A DNA stretch of 16,924 bases from Pseudomonadota bacterium (GTDB lineage Bacteria > Pseudomonadota > Gammaproteobacteria > Burkholderiales > Burkholderiaceae_B). The stretch is from positions 1 through 16,924 of the forward strand of contig JAEYZR010000297.1 of NCBI GenBank assembly GCA_023427945.1, written 5' to 3'. Position numbers and translations under genes: made by a program. Of the stretch, positions 1 to 6,520 are shown in pieces. The notes beneath the pieces were generated by a model, which worked only from the letters and a program-made list of their open reading frames with translations, was not told where the DNA came from and ran no database searches. Numbering within the stretch: the first letter of the stretch is position 1; each line of letters starts with the position of its first letter.

Positions 1-56
1 AACAGGGGACCTGCGGATTATGATTCCGTCGCTCTAACCGGCTGAGCTAATGCGCC
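1..56 (-). tRNA. tRNA-Met (CAT), 3' part cut by window edge
   Basis: Read on the minus strand this is a tRNA from its first base (position 56) to the T arm, where the window ends. The acceptor 5' strand is GGCGCAT, the D stem is GCTC/GAGC with the GG pair in the D loop, and the anticodon loop is ATCATAA with anticodon CAT. The acceptor 3' strand and the CCA end lie outside the window. It is not the initiator, since it begins with G and the initiator with the C1:A72 mismatch is at 2046-2122. It is therefore elongator tRNA-Met or, less likely, the tRNA-Ile whose CAT is modified to lysidine; sequence alone does not settle this. Base pair 27:43 reads A:C, an unusual mismatch at the top of the anticodon stem. 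Confidence 0.88.
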
Positions 57-62
57 AACTCA

Positions 63-80
63 TTTCCCGTACTCGGGAAA
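63..80 (-). other. hairpin in the 5' leader of tRNA-Met
   Basis: TTTCCCG and CGGGAAA form a perfect 7-bp stem with a 4-base loop, ending seven bases before the first base of the tRNA. On the minus strand it is not followed by a T run, so it is not an intrinsic terminator for the nitroreductase gene upstream. It would lie in the precursor tRNA leader, where it could affect RNase P processing. This role is inference. Confidence 0.5.
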
Positions 81-87
81 GAACGAA

Positions 88-117
88 ATTCTAGCACGTA
101 TATTTCAGCTTACGCAA
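88..117 (-). promoter_or_regulatory. predicted promoter of tRNA-Met
   Basis: On the minus strand there is an extended -10, TGC followed by TAGAAT (positions 96-88), with TTGCGT (117-112) 18 bases upstream as a partial -35. The predicted start near 81 gives a leader of about 25 bases before the tRNA. It lies after the nitroreductase stop codon, so the tRNA is probably transcribed independently. This rests on consensus matching only. Confidence 0.45.
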
Positions 118-133
118 CGCCCCGTCCCAAATT

Positions 134-835
134 TCACGATAAAAACGTCGCAAATTCTGCCACCGGTGCGCGCTCGCTGACCAACCCGTTCTCCACCGCC
201 GCCGGGTCGGCCCACCCCAGCGCCATGCCACACACCAGCACTTCGCCCTCACCTGTCCCCAACACCTCGCCCACGATGTCGCTGTATGGCACGAATGCCG
301 CCTGTGGGCAAGTGTCCAGACCACGTGCGCGCGCTGCGATCATGACAGATTGGATGAACATGCCGTAGTCCAGCCAACTGCCCTGCTCCAGACTCGCATC
401 GATCGTAAAGATCAAGCCGACCGGTGCACCGAAGAACGCATAGTTCTTGCCATGCTGCACCCGCATGCCTTCCTTGTTTTCACGCGTCAGTCCCAAGAGA
501 TCGTATAGATCCCATCCCACTTTGCGACGACGCTCAATAAATGGCGACTTCCACTTTTTCGGGTAGTAGGTGTAAGAGGGTTTCAACTGCGCGACAAGTT
601 CTGGCGACTCAGATACCTTGGTCACCGCATCGACCAACTTGTTCTTGCTCTCCCCTTGAACGACATAGACCTTCCAGGGTTGGATATTGCTGCCCGAGGG
701 TGCACGACTGGCGACCGTCAGAATATCTTCGATCATTTTCCGAGGCACGGGATCGGGCAGGAAGGCGCGTATCGAACGGCGGCTCATGAGGGCTGCGTCG
801 GCGGTCATAGAGGCCAATGAAAAATCGGCGAGCAT
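134..835 (-). CDS. nitroreductase family flavoprotein
   Basis: This 233-residue protein belongs to the FMN-dependent nitroreductase family, whose members use NAD(P)H to reduce nitro compounds, quinones or enones. Visible family marks are the N-terminal FMN phosphate-binding SRRSIRAF (residues 18-25), RAPSGSNIQPW (44-54), the GLDTCPQAAF segment in the C-terminal half, and GMALGWAD near the end. The length is normal for a single-domain member. The start at 835 is supported by AAGGAG eight bases upstream (844-849 on the plus strand); internal Met10 and Met17 have no comparable site. It is 27 bases downstream of a small membrane protein gene on the same strand, so the two are probably cotranscribed. 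The substrate cannot be read from sequence. The nearby OsmC-family gene suggests, but does not prove, a redox or detoxification role. Confidence 0.92.
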   Translation of the reverse strand: MLADFSLASMTADAALMSRRSIRAFLPDPVPRKMIEDILTVASRAPSGSNIQPWKVYVVQGESKNKLVDAVTKVSESPELVAQLKPSYTYYPKKWKSPFIERRRKVGWDLYDLLGLTRENKEGMRVQHGKNYAFFGAPVGLIFTIDASLEQGSWLDYGMFIQSVMIAARARGLDTCPQAAFVPYSDIVGEVLGTGEGEVLVCGMALGWADPAAVENGLVSERAPVAEFATFLS

Positions 836-862
836 GCGGTGGGCTCCTTCAAGACGAGACGG

Positions 863-1108
863 TCAGCGTGTGATGTCGCCATTACGTTTGCGCCCAAGGG
901 CACGCCGGATCCCAAGCAGGCCCCACATCAGGAAAATGACACCGATGAACAAAAGCGCACCCGCCACGCCAGCCAGGCCGAATTGTTGATACAGCCAACC
1001 TCGTCCATACTCAGCCGTTACCGTAGCCGGCGACAGTAAAGCGGCAACACCGATGGCGCACACCAACAGGCCAACGATGGTCATGGAAAATGAACGCAAA
1101 GGGAACAT
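863..1108 (-). CDS. small two-helix membrane protein of unknown function
   Basis: I do not recognise this family. From the chosen start the protein has 81 residues. A first hydrophobic segment (MTIVGLLVCAIGVAALLS, about residues 9-26) is followed by a short polar loop with Tyr, Arg and Trp, then a second segment (about 44-64), and a basic tail (RRALGRKRNGDITR). The pattern fits a two-helix inner membrane protein with both ends cytoplasmic. The start at 1108 has GGATGGG about six bases upstream. A longer frame begins at 1159 but adds a Cys-, His- and Asp-containing N-terminus that fits a membrane protein poorly. It ends 27 bases before the nitroreductase start, which suggests cotranscription. 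The clean two-helix pattern and basic tail favour a real gene. Confidence 0.6.
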   Translation of the reverse strand: MFPLRSFSMTIVGLLVCAIGVAALLSPATVTAEYGRGWLYQQFGLAGVAGALLFIGVIFLMWGLLGIRRALGRKRNGDITR

Positions 1109-1210
1109 AAGAAACCCATCCAAAAACAAATCGTGTGTTCGTAAGCACGCACATGACATGAGCTGCCAAATTATCGGAAGGCCATCGCGGGACCGTCAAC
1201 GCCTGCCACA

Positions 1211-1266
1211 TCGCGTGATCGCAGCCCCATGATCTAGCCGCAGGGGTCAAACCGTCGATCACGCGA
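1211..1266. repeat. 11-bp perfect inverted repeat, 34-base spacer
   Basis: TCGCGTGATCG (1211-1221) and CGATCACGCGA (1256-1266) are exact reverse complements. The spacer contains a smaller CCCC/GGGG pairing, so the transcript could fold into one long interrupted stem. It lies 17 bases after the OsmC stop codon and upstream of the small membrane protein gene. No T run follows on either strand, so it is not a standard intrinsic terminator. Confidence 0.6.
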
Positions 1267-1282
1267 GACCGCCCGACACGAT

Positions 1283-1759
1283 TCAGGCATCAGCCATGAT
1301 GATCGTCGGTTCACACAGGATCGGAAAGTTCACGGAATTCGCCAGATAACACTTCTGATGGGCTGTGTGATGCAAATGCCTGGCAAGATCCCCGTCATCC
1401 GTGGCTCGGATGGTGACACGAGGACGAAGCACGATCTGGGTAAACCGCCCAGCCTGCGCGTTGTCCAGCATGGTTCCCTCCGCGTTGTCCAGGTAGCTCT
1501 GCACGGCAATCCCCGCGTCAGAACACAGATGCAGATACCAAAGTTTATGGCACGCAGATACAGCGGCGACGAGCAAATCCTCGGGATTCCAGCGTGCCGC
1601 ATTGCCAAGAAATGCCGGGTCTGACGATCCCGGAATGTCCGGTTTGCCTTCCGAACCGATCGTATGGTCGCGGCCATAGGACCGGTAGCCAGAAGTGCCA
1701 GTACCGCGATTGCCAATCCATTTCACCGAGACCTGATACTTGTGCTCGTGATGCGCCAT
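1283..1759 (-). CDS. OsmC family protein (peroxide-detoxifying type)
   Basis: From the chosen start the protein has 158 residues, the usual length for an OsmC/Ohr-family protein. These proteins reduce organic peroxides with a pair of cysteines. The two family cysteines are visible: Cys70 in the helix motif VSACHKLWYLHLC and Cys137 in KCYLANSVNFPI. The segment NPEDLLVAAVSACH is typical of the OsmC branch with His after the first Cys. The frame extends upstream to 1816, but those 19 residues are low quality. Met at 1759 is preceded by GAAGGGAAAG, somewhat far from the start, and begins MAHHEHKYQVSVKW, which matches the family's N-terminal strand. A predicted extended -10 promoter lies just upstream. 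Peroxide reduction in the cytoplasm is known of the family; the particular substrate here is not known. Confidence 0.9.
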   Translation of the reverse strand: MAHHEHKYQVSVKWIGNRGTGTSGYRSYGRDHTIGSEGKPDIPGSSDPAFLGNAARWNPEDLLVAAVSACHKLWYLHLCSDAGIAVQSYLDNAEGTMLDNAQAGRFTQIVLRPRVTIRATDDGDLARHLHHTAHQKCYLANSVNFPILCEPTIIMADA

Positions 1760-1792
1760 GTCAATGTCTTTCCCTTCATGTGGGGAACAATG

Positions 1793-1801
1793 ATTATGCC
1801 A
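1793..1801 (-). promoter_or_regulatory. predicted extended -10 promoter of the OsmC gene
   Basis: The minus strand reads TGG followed by CATAAT, an extended -10 with five of six bases of the hexamer. No good -35 is found 16-18 bases upstream, which would suit a promoter needing an activator. The predicted start near 1786 leaves a leader of about 26 bases to the ATG at 1759. Confidence 0.4.
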
Positions 1802-1994
1802 TCGCCATGAAAACACTCTCTGCTCGACAGGGGCCGATTCCTTTCATCGTTTGGGGTGGCGGGAGCAGCCATCTGCCAGACGATTTCCTGGATCTCGGGC
1901 AGCGCCCGGGCATCATTGGGTGTGTGGTTGGTCGTGTAGAGACCTCGACCTGTGCACGTCGGACTGAAAGCGCTCGATGCGCGAGCCCCACCCC

Positions 1995-2034
1995 AAAAGC
2001 AAAACGCCTTGATCTCGGCATGAAATCAAGGCGT
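1995..2034 (-). terminator. intrinsic terminator of tRNA-fMet
   Basis: ACGCCTTGAT (2004-2013) and ATCAAGGCGT (2025-2034) form a perfect 10-bp stem with an 11-base loop. On the minus strand the stem is followed by TTTTGCTTTT. It begins 11 bases after the end of tRNA-fMet, so it ends that transcript and insulates the OsmC gene. Confidence 0.88.
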
Positions 2035-2045
2035 CAGCGTAAAAT

Positions 2046-2122
<77 letters not shown>

Positions 2123-2148
2123 TCTGAAGAAAAGACTATAGCATACTT

Positions 2149-3219
2149 TTATGTGCGAGTGCGAACTTCATTGTCCCGAGTGCTCACAAACAGGTCCCAG
2201 GCAGCCATGAAAAGCGCTGCAATCAAGGGGCCGATCACGAAACCATTGATGCCAAACAAGGCCATGCCACCCAACGTGGAGATCAGGACGACATAGTCGG
2301 GCATTTTTGTGTCCTTGCCGACCAGGATGGGACGCAGGATGTTGTCGACCAACCCGATGACCAATACACCATAAACGGTCAGGCCGATGCCCGCAGCCAC
2401 TGACCCGGTCAACAAGTAGTAGATCGCCACCGGGCCCCAGACCAGCCCTGCCCCCACGGCCGGCAGCAAGGACAGGAAGGCCATCAGCACCGCCCAGAGA
2501 ATCGCACCCTGGATGCCCAGATACCAGAACGCCAGCCCGCCCAGCACGCCTTGGGTGACCGCCACGGCGATGTTGCCCTTCACCGTCGCACGCGCAACAG
2601 TTACAAACTTGCGAATCAAATGTTGTTTATGCTCATCGGCAAGCGGGATGGCCTGCCGGATACGACGTCCAATGGACGCGCCATCACGCAACAGGAAAAA
2701 CAGCAAATACAGCATGATGGCGAAGCTGACCATGAACTGGAAAGTGTTCTGGCCGATGTTCACGGCTTGCGAGGCGACCAACTGGCTGCCGGCCACGGCG
2801 CCTTCGGTCAGTTTTTGCTGCAAGCTGTTGATGTCAGTGATATCGAACCGGGCAAGCAGACTACGAACCGAAGCAGGCAAGGCATCCACAGCCTGCTGGA
2901 AGTAGGTCCCGAAATTGAGGTTGCCGCTTTTGATCTGTTGATAGACCAGTGCGCCCTCTTGAACCAGCGCCCCCGTGATGAACGCCAAGGGCAAAATCAC
3001 CAGCAGCAGGATGATCGACAAAGTGGCCAATGCCGCCAGGTTTTCCCGCCCCTTGAACTTGGTGTTCAGTTTGCGAAACAAGGGCGCAAAAATGATGGCG
3101 AGAATCGCTCCCCAGAAAACAGCGCCGTAGAATGGCAGCAACAGCCAGACGAAGGCCACCGAGACCAGCACCAGCAGTGCCATGAAGAATTTTGAGTGCA
3201 GCGCGGTATTACGCAACAT
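2149..3219 (-). CDS. AI-2E family transporter (PF01594-type permease)
   Basis: This 356-residue protein is strongly hydrophobic, with about seven or eight membrane segments: two at the N-terminus (residues 12-45), one near 65-90, one near 165-190, and a cluster from about 218 to 348. A soluble loop of roughly 75 residues lies between the third and fourth segments. The C-terminal signature DNILRPILVGKDTKMPDYVV followed by GGMALFGINGFVIGPLIAALF is characteristic of the AI-2E/UPF0118 exporter family. Members have been linked to autoinducer-2 release, and others to Na+/H+ exchange, so the substrate is open. The start at 3219 has AGGA ten bases upstream. It lies between the purB terminator and tRNA-fMet, so it is probably transcribed alone or together with the tRNA. 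I found no convincing promoter in 3220-3387. Confidence 0.93.
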   Translation of the reverse strand: MLRNTALHSKFFMALLVLVSVAFVWLLLPFYGAVFWGAILAIIFAPLFRKLNTKFKGRENLAALATLSIILLLVILPLAFITGALVQEGALVYQQIKSGNLNFGTYFQQAVDALPASVRSLLARFDITDINSLQQKLTEGAVAGSQLVASQAVNIGQNTFQFMVSFAIMLYLLFFLLRDGASIGRRIRQAIPLADEHKQHLIRKFVTVARATVKGNIAVAVTQGVLGGLAFWYLGIQGAILWAVLMAFLSLLPAVGAGLVWGPVAIYYLLTGSVAAGIGLTVYGVLVIGLVDNILRPILVGKDTKMPDYVVLISTLGGMALFGINGFVIGPLIAALFMAAWDLFVSTRDNEVRTRT

Positions 3220-3387
3220 GGAAAAGAATCCTGAAAGATGCGCACGCGTGGAGAAGTCCAGGCGTGGCCTCGAAAATGTAACCCATTGGGGTCCGGTTGA
3301 CCCTCAATAACGGTTAGCAATCGTATTCAGGCATACATGTACACAGTGCGGTAGACACGCCGTGCAACACAAAAAACGGAGGCCAGG

Positions 3388-3424
3388 AAAAAGAGCCGGA
3401 ACCTGCTCAGGCAGATCCGGCTCT
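3388..3424 (-). terminator. intrinsic terminator of purB
   Basis: AGAGCCGGA (3392-3400) and TCCGGCTCT (3416-3424) form a 9-bp GC-rich stem. The 15-base loop can itself form a small CCTG/CAGG stem. On the minus strand the structure ends in CTTTTTCC. It begins 41 bases after the purB stop codon. The remainder of 3220-3464 holds no gene that I can support. Confidence 0.88.
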
Positions 3425-3464
3425 CGGACGCTCAATGCAGCCCGTCAGGGCCCTTTGCAACACC

Positions 3465-4841
3465 TCAAACGGAGCGCGCCAGAGTGGCGGCCAACCCCAC
3501 GTAACTACGTGGCGTCATTTCCTGAAGTCGCTTCTTGGCGTCCGCCGGCAGGTCCAGGCCGGCGACGAACTCACGCAACGCTTCTTCGGTAATGCCCTTG
3601 CCGCGCGTCAATGCCTTGAGCTGCTCATAAGGCTGCGGCAGGCCGTAGCGGCGCATGACGGTCTGGACTGGCTCGGCCAAGACTTCCCAGCATGCGTCGA
3701 TGTCGGCGTCGATAGCAGCATGGTTGACTTCCAGTTTCTCCAGGCCGCGCAGGCAGGCATCCCAGGCCACCACACCGTATCCCAGGCCTACGCCCAGATT
3801 GCGCAGCACCGTGGAATCGGTGAGGTCGCGCTGCCAGCGCGAAACGGGCAGCTTTTCCGAGAGGTGCCGCAATACGGCGTTGGCCAGCCCCAGGTTGCCT
3901 TCGGAGTTCTCGAAGTCGATCGGATTGACCTTGTGCGGCATGGTCGACGACCCAACCTCGCCATCCTTCAGGCGCTGCTTGAAATACCCCAGGGCGATGT
4001 AGCCCCAGATATCGCGATTCAAATCCAGCACGATGACGTTGGCACGTGCGATGGCATCAAACAGAGCCGCCATCCAGTCGTGCGGTTCGATCTGAATGGT
4101 GTGGCGATTTTGCGTCAATCCCAGACCGTCCAGAACTTGCGCGCTGAATGCCGGCCAGTCGATCTCGGGATAAGCCGACATGTGGGCGTTGTAGTTGCCC
4201 GTGGCACCGTTGAGCTTTGCGAGCGGGGTGACCGCTTCGATGGCCGCCAGGGCACCACGCAGACGTGCGGCGACGTTGGCGAACTCTTTGCCCAGCGTGG
4301 TCGGGCTGGCGGGCTGTCCATGCGTGCGCGACAGCATGGGTTGCTCGGCGTGCGTCTGTGCCAGGGCGTTGAGCTTTTCGGTAATGCGGGTCAGCCAGGG
4401 CAGCACCACCTCGGCACGCGCACGCGTGAGCATCAGCGCATGCGAAGTGTTGTTGATGTCTTCCGAGGTGCAGGCAAAATGAATGAATTCGGCAGCCTTT
4501 GAGAGCTCGGCATCGTCGGCCACACGTTCTTTCAACCAATACTCGACGGCTTTCACGTCGTGATTGGTGACCCGTTCGATCTCCTTGATACGCGACGCGT
4601 CGGCTTCGCTGAAGTCGGCCACCAGAGCCTGCAGACGGGCGCGTGCCGCGTCGGAGAAGGCAGGTAGCTCAGGCAGGCCTGCGTCGGACAATGCGACCAG
4701 CCAGGCCACCTCGACTTCGACGCGATGCGCCATGAACCCGGCTTCGGACAATAACCCCCTCAGCGCGGTGCCACGAGAGGCGTAGCGCCCATCCAGTGGG
4801 GACAGGGCATTCAAGGGAGTCAGTTCGGATGCGATTTGCAT
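3465..4841 (-). CDS. purB: adenylosuccinate lyase
   Basis: This lyase acts twice in purine synthesis: it releases fumarate from SAICAR to give AICAR, and from adenylosuccinate to give AMP. From the chosen start it has 458 residues, against 456 in E. coli. Visible are the N-terminal LSPLDGRYA, the catalytic base region SRTHGQPASPTTLGKE (His174), and the fumarase-superfamily signature loop GSSTMPHKVNPI (298-308) with its catalytic Ser. The frame is open upstream to 4937, but the extra 32 residues are basic, have no counterpart in the E. coli protein, and run into the promoter region. The Met at 4841 aligns with the E. coli start, although its ribosome binding site is weak. It ends at its own terminator and faces yibF divergently across about 180 bases. 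Confidence 0.97.
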   Translation of the reverse strand: MQIASELTPLNALSPLDGRYASRGTALRGLLSEAGFMAHRVEVEVAWLVALSDAGLPELPAFSDAARARLQALVADFSEADASRIKEIERVTNHDVKAVEYWLKERVADDAELSKAAEFIHFACTSEDINNTSHALMLTRARAEVVLPWLTRITEKLNALAQTHAEQPMLSRTHGQPASPTTLGKEFANVAARLRGALAAIEAVTPLAKLNGATGNYNAHMSAYPEIDWPAFSAQVLDGLGLTQNRHTIQIEPHDWMAALFDAIARANVIVLDLNRDIWGYIALGYFKQRLKDGEVGSSTMPHKVNPIDFENSEGNLGLANAVLRHLSEKLPVSRWQRDLTDSTVLRNLGVGLGYGVVAWDACLRGLEKLEVNHAAIDADIDACWEVLAEPVQTVMRRYGLPQPYEQLKALTRGKGITEEALREFVAGLDLPADAKKRLQEMTPRSYVGLAATLARSV

Positions 4842-4866
4842 GGGGACACGCCGTTTAGGAATTAAA

Positions 4867-4927
4867 AATATCGGGCGCAATCTTAACATTCGGGCCGATA
4901 TTGTCGGATTTAGCGGTATTCTGACAA
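4867..4927 (-). promoter_or_regulatory. predicted purB promoter with overlapping dyad operator
   Basis: On the minus strand TTGTCA (4927-4922) and CAATAT (4903-4898) are separated by 18 bases and could be the purB promoter. A weaker alternative is CCGACA-16-TAAGAT a little downstream. AATATCGG (4867-4874) and CCGATATT (4895-4902) are exact reverse complements with a 20-base spacer. The right arm covers the predicted -10 and the left arm falls in the early transcribed region, a layout typical of a repressor site. The protein that would bind is not identifiable. Confidence 0.35.
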
Positions 4928-4982
4928 TAAACGCCAAAAGTCCCGCAGCACTTGCACCGACGCAAGGCCCGCATAACCCGCC

Positions 4983-4991
4983 TGCTATACT
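4983..4991 (+). promoter_or_regulatory. predicted extended -10 promoter of yibF
   Basis: TGC followed by TATACT is an extended -10 with five of six bases. No good -35 sits at 17 bases; TTGCAC at 4952 is too far away. The predicted start near 4998 gives a leader of about 24 bases before the ATG at 5022. Confidence 0.5.
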
Positions 4992-5021
4992 CGCGCCCGG
5001 CTACATAAACTAATAAAGTCC

Positions 5022-5633
5022 ATGAAACTTATCGGTTCGCTTACCAGCCCCTACGTTCGCAAAGTGCGTATTGTCATGGCCGACAAGAAGCTCGACTATC
5101 GTCTAGAGCTTGAAAATGTCTGGGCAGCCGATACCAGCATCCAACAATACAACCCGCTGGGTAAGGTTCCCTGCCTGCTCATGGACGACGGCGGGGCCTT
5201 GTTCGATTCGCGTGTCATCGTTGAATATCTGGACACCCTTTCACCGGTCTCGCGGCTCATTCCGCAGCAGGGACGGGATCGTGCCGCCGTGAAATGCTGG
5301 GAAGCCATCGCCGATGGCATCCTTGACGCCTGCGTGACCGTTGTGAAGGAACAACAGCGTCCGAAAGAACAACAGAGCGCGGAATGGATCGAACGCCAGT
5401 TGAGCAAAGTGACCGCCAGCCTGACCGCGATGGACGGCAGCCTGGGCGATCATGCCTGGTGCATGGGCGTGAACTACAGCCTGGCAGACGTCGCGGTAGG
5501 TTGTGCGCTGGGCTACCTGGACCTGCGCTTTGCTTCCATGGCATGGCGCGACAGCCACGCCAACCTCACCCGTCTCTATGACAAGCTTGCGCTGCGTCCG
5601 TCGTTCATCGACACAGCGCCGCCGGCAGCCTGA
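5022..5633 (+). CDS. yibF: glutathione S-transferase, YibF type
   Basis: This 203-residue protein (E. coli YibF has 202) follows the YibF pattern from end to end. MKLIGSLTSPYVRKVRIVM opens the thioredoxin-like domain. NPLGKVPCL carries the cis-Pro that binds the glutathione backbone, and FDSRVIVEYLD carries the Asp-Ser glutathione site. The all-helical domain follows, with EAIADGILDA, VKEQQRPKEQQS and the late YSLADVAVGCALGYLDLRF. YibF proteins bind glutathione, but their physiological reaction is not established. The ATG at 5022 matches the family start; its ribosome binding site is poor. The gene is transcribed away from purB and runs head-on into tauE, with the last 58 bases shared on opposite strands and no terminator between them. 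Confidence 0.93.
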   Translation: MKLIGSLTSPYVRKVRIVMADKKLDYRLELENVWAADTSIQQYNPLGKVPCLLMDDGGALFDSRVIVEYLDTLSPVSRLIPQQGRDRAAVKCWEAIADGILDACVTVVKEQQRPKEQQSAEWIERQLSKVTASLTAMDGSLGDHAWCMGVNYSLADVAVGCALGYLDLRFASMAWRDSHANLTRLYDKLALRPSFIDTAPPAA

Positions 5634-6520
5634 CTGTTGGAAGCCTGCACACCCTGCCACCCCATGTAGGCCGCCAGGATCAACAGCAGGCAAGCAAAAA
5701 TACGTTTGAGTACCGGCACGGGCAACCGCGCCGACATACGTGCACCCATCGGGGCAGTCAGCATGCTGGTACACACGAACAACAGCAGGCCCGGCCAGTA
5801 GATATAGCCGATCAGCCCGGGAAACACGTTGCCCAGGCTCCAACCCGAATAGATGTATCCGAGGCAGCTGGCCAGCGCAATGGGAAAGCCCAGCGCGGCA
5901 GAGGTGCCGATTGCGCGGTGAATGGTCACGCCCGAACGTGTCATGAACGGCACGGACAGGAATGCGCCCCCCGCCCCAACCAACCCACTGAGCGCACCAA
6001 TTCCGGCGCCCACCGCAAACGTACCTGCCGGCCCGGGCATGGTGGACTGCTGCGCGCCCGGTGGCTGGACCTTGAGCATCCTGAAGGCGTTGTAGGCCAC
6101 GAAAAGGGAGAAGAACAGGGCCAGCCAGGCCGTCTTCAGCATGGCGAACAGCGCCCCACCCACCAGCAGGCCTCCCACGATAAGCCCCGGCGCCATGCTC
6201 CATACGATCGACCACTGGATATTCGAGCGCGCCTGATGGCCGCGCACACTGGATATCGATGTGAACAGAATAGTGGCCATGGCCGTGGCGATGGCCGCAT
6301 GGATCAGGATGTTTTCGGGCATGCCGTACAGCCGGAAGAGCATGGCCAGGATGGGCGCGAGCATCATGCCGCCCCCCACCCCCAACAGGCCGGCGATATA
6401 GCCCACGACTGCGCCGAGCACGAGCAGGGAAACGATGAATACCGGGTCAAGCACGGCAAGAATGGAATTGAACACGAAGCTACTCGGAAGAGGTGATGAT
6501 GCCACCGCCCAGACATACAT
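5576..6520 (-). CDS. TauE/SafE family permease (sulfite/organosulfur exporter family)
   Basis: This 314-residue membrane protein has about eight hydrophobic segments in two related halves. Each half opens with a Gly-rich motif typical of the family: GYIAGLLGVGGGMMLAP near residues 40-56 and GALSGLVGAGGAFLSVP in the second half. TauE/SafE proteins export sulfite, sulfoacetate or other small anions, but the substrate here is unknown. The ATG at 6520 lies inside mnmA and overlaps its end by 41 bases. A GTG at 6475, just after the mnmA stop, would give a 299-residue protein starting VFNSILAVLDPVF; neither start has a clear ribosome binding site. The C-terminal tail after the last helix (SNSQAAGGAVSMNDGRSASLS) is low complexity and is encoded opposite the end of yibF. 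It is the last gene of the glc-mnmA cluster. Confidence 0.92.
   Translation of the reverse strand: MYVWAVASSPLPSSFVFNSILAVLDPVFIVSLLVLGAVVGYIAGLLGVGGGMMLAPILAMLFRLYGMPENILIHAAIATAMATILFTSISSVRGHQARSNIQWSIVWSMAPGLIVGGLLVGGALFAMLKTAWLALFFSLFVAYNAFRMLKVQPPGAQQSTMPGPAGTFAVGAGIGALSGLVGAGGAFLSVPFMTRSGVTIHRAIGTSAALGFPIALASCLGYIYSGWSLGNVFPGLIGYIYWPGLLLFVCTSMLTAPMGARMSARLPVPVLKRIFACLLLILAAYMGWQGVQASNSQAAGGAVSMNDGRSASLS

Noticed and set aside
3435..4502. Long plus-strand open frame of 355 codons opposite purB
   Set aside because: It is a mirror of the GC-rich purB codon pattern, rich in Gln, Arg and His with no domain, and the purB protein on the other strand is unambiguous.
4842..4937. N-terminal extension of purB by up to 32 residues
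   Set aside because: The extra residues are basic and absent from E. coli PurB, and they cover the predicted promoter and dyad; Met at 4841 fits the family start.
5241..6215. Minus-strand open frame of 324 codons across yibF and tauE
   Set aside because: It overlaps two genes with clear family signatures, is out of frame with tauE, and has no membrane or domain pattern of its own.
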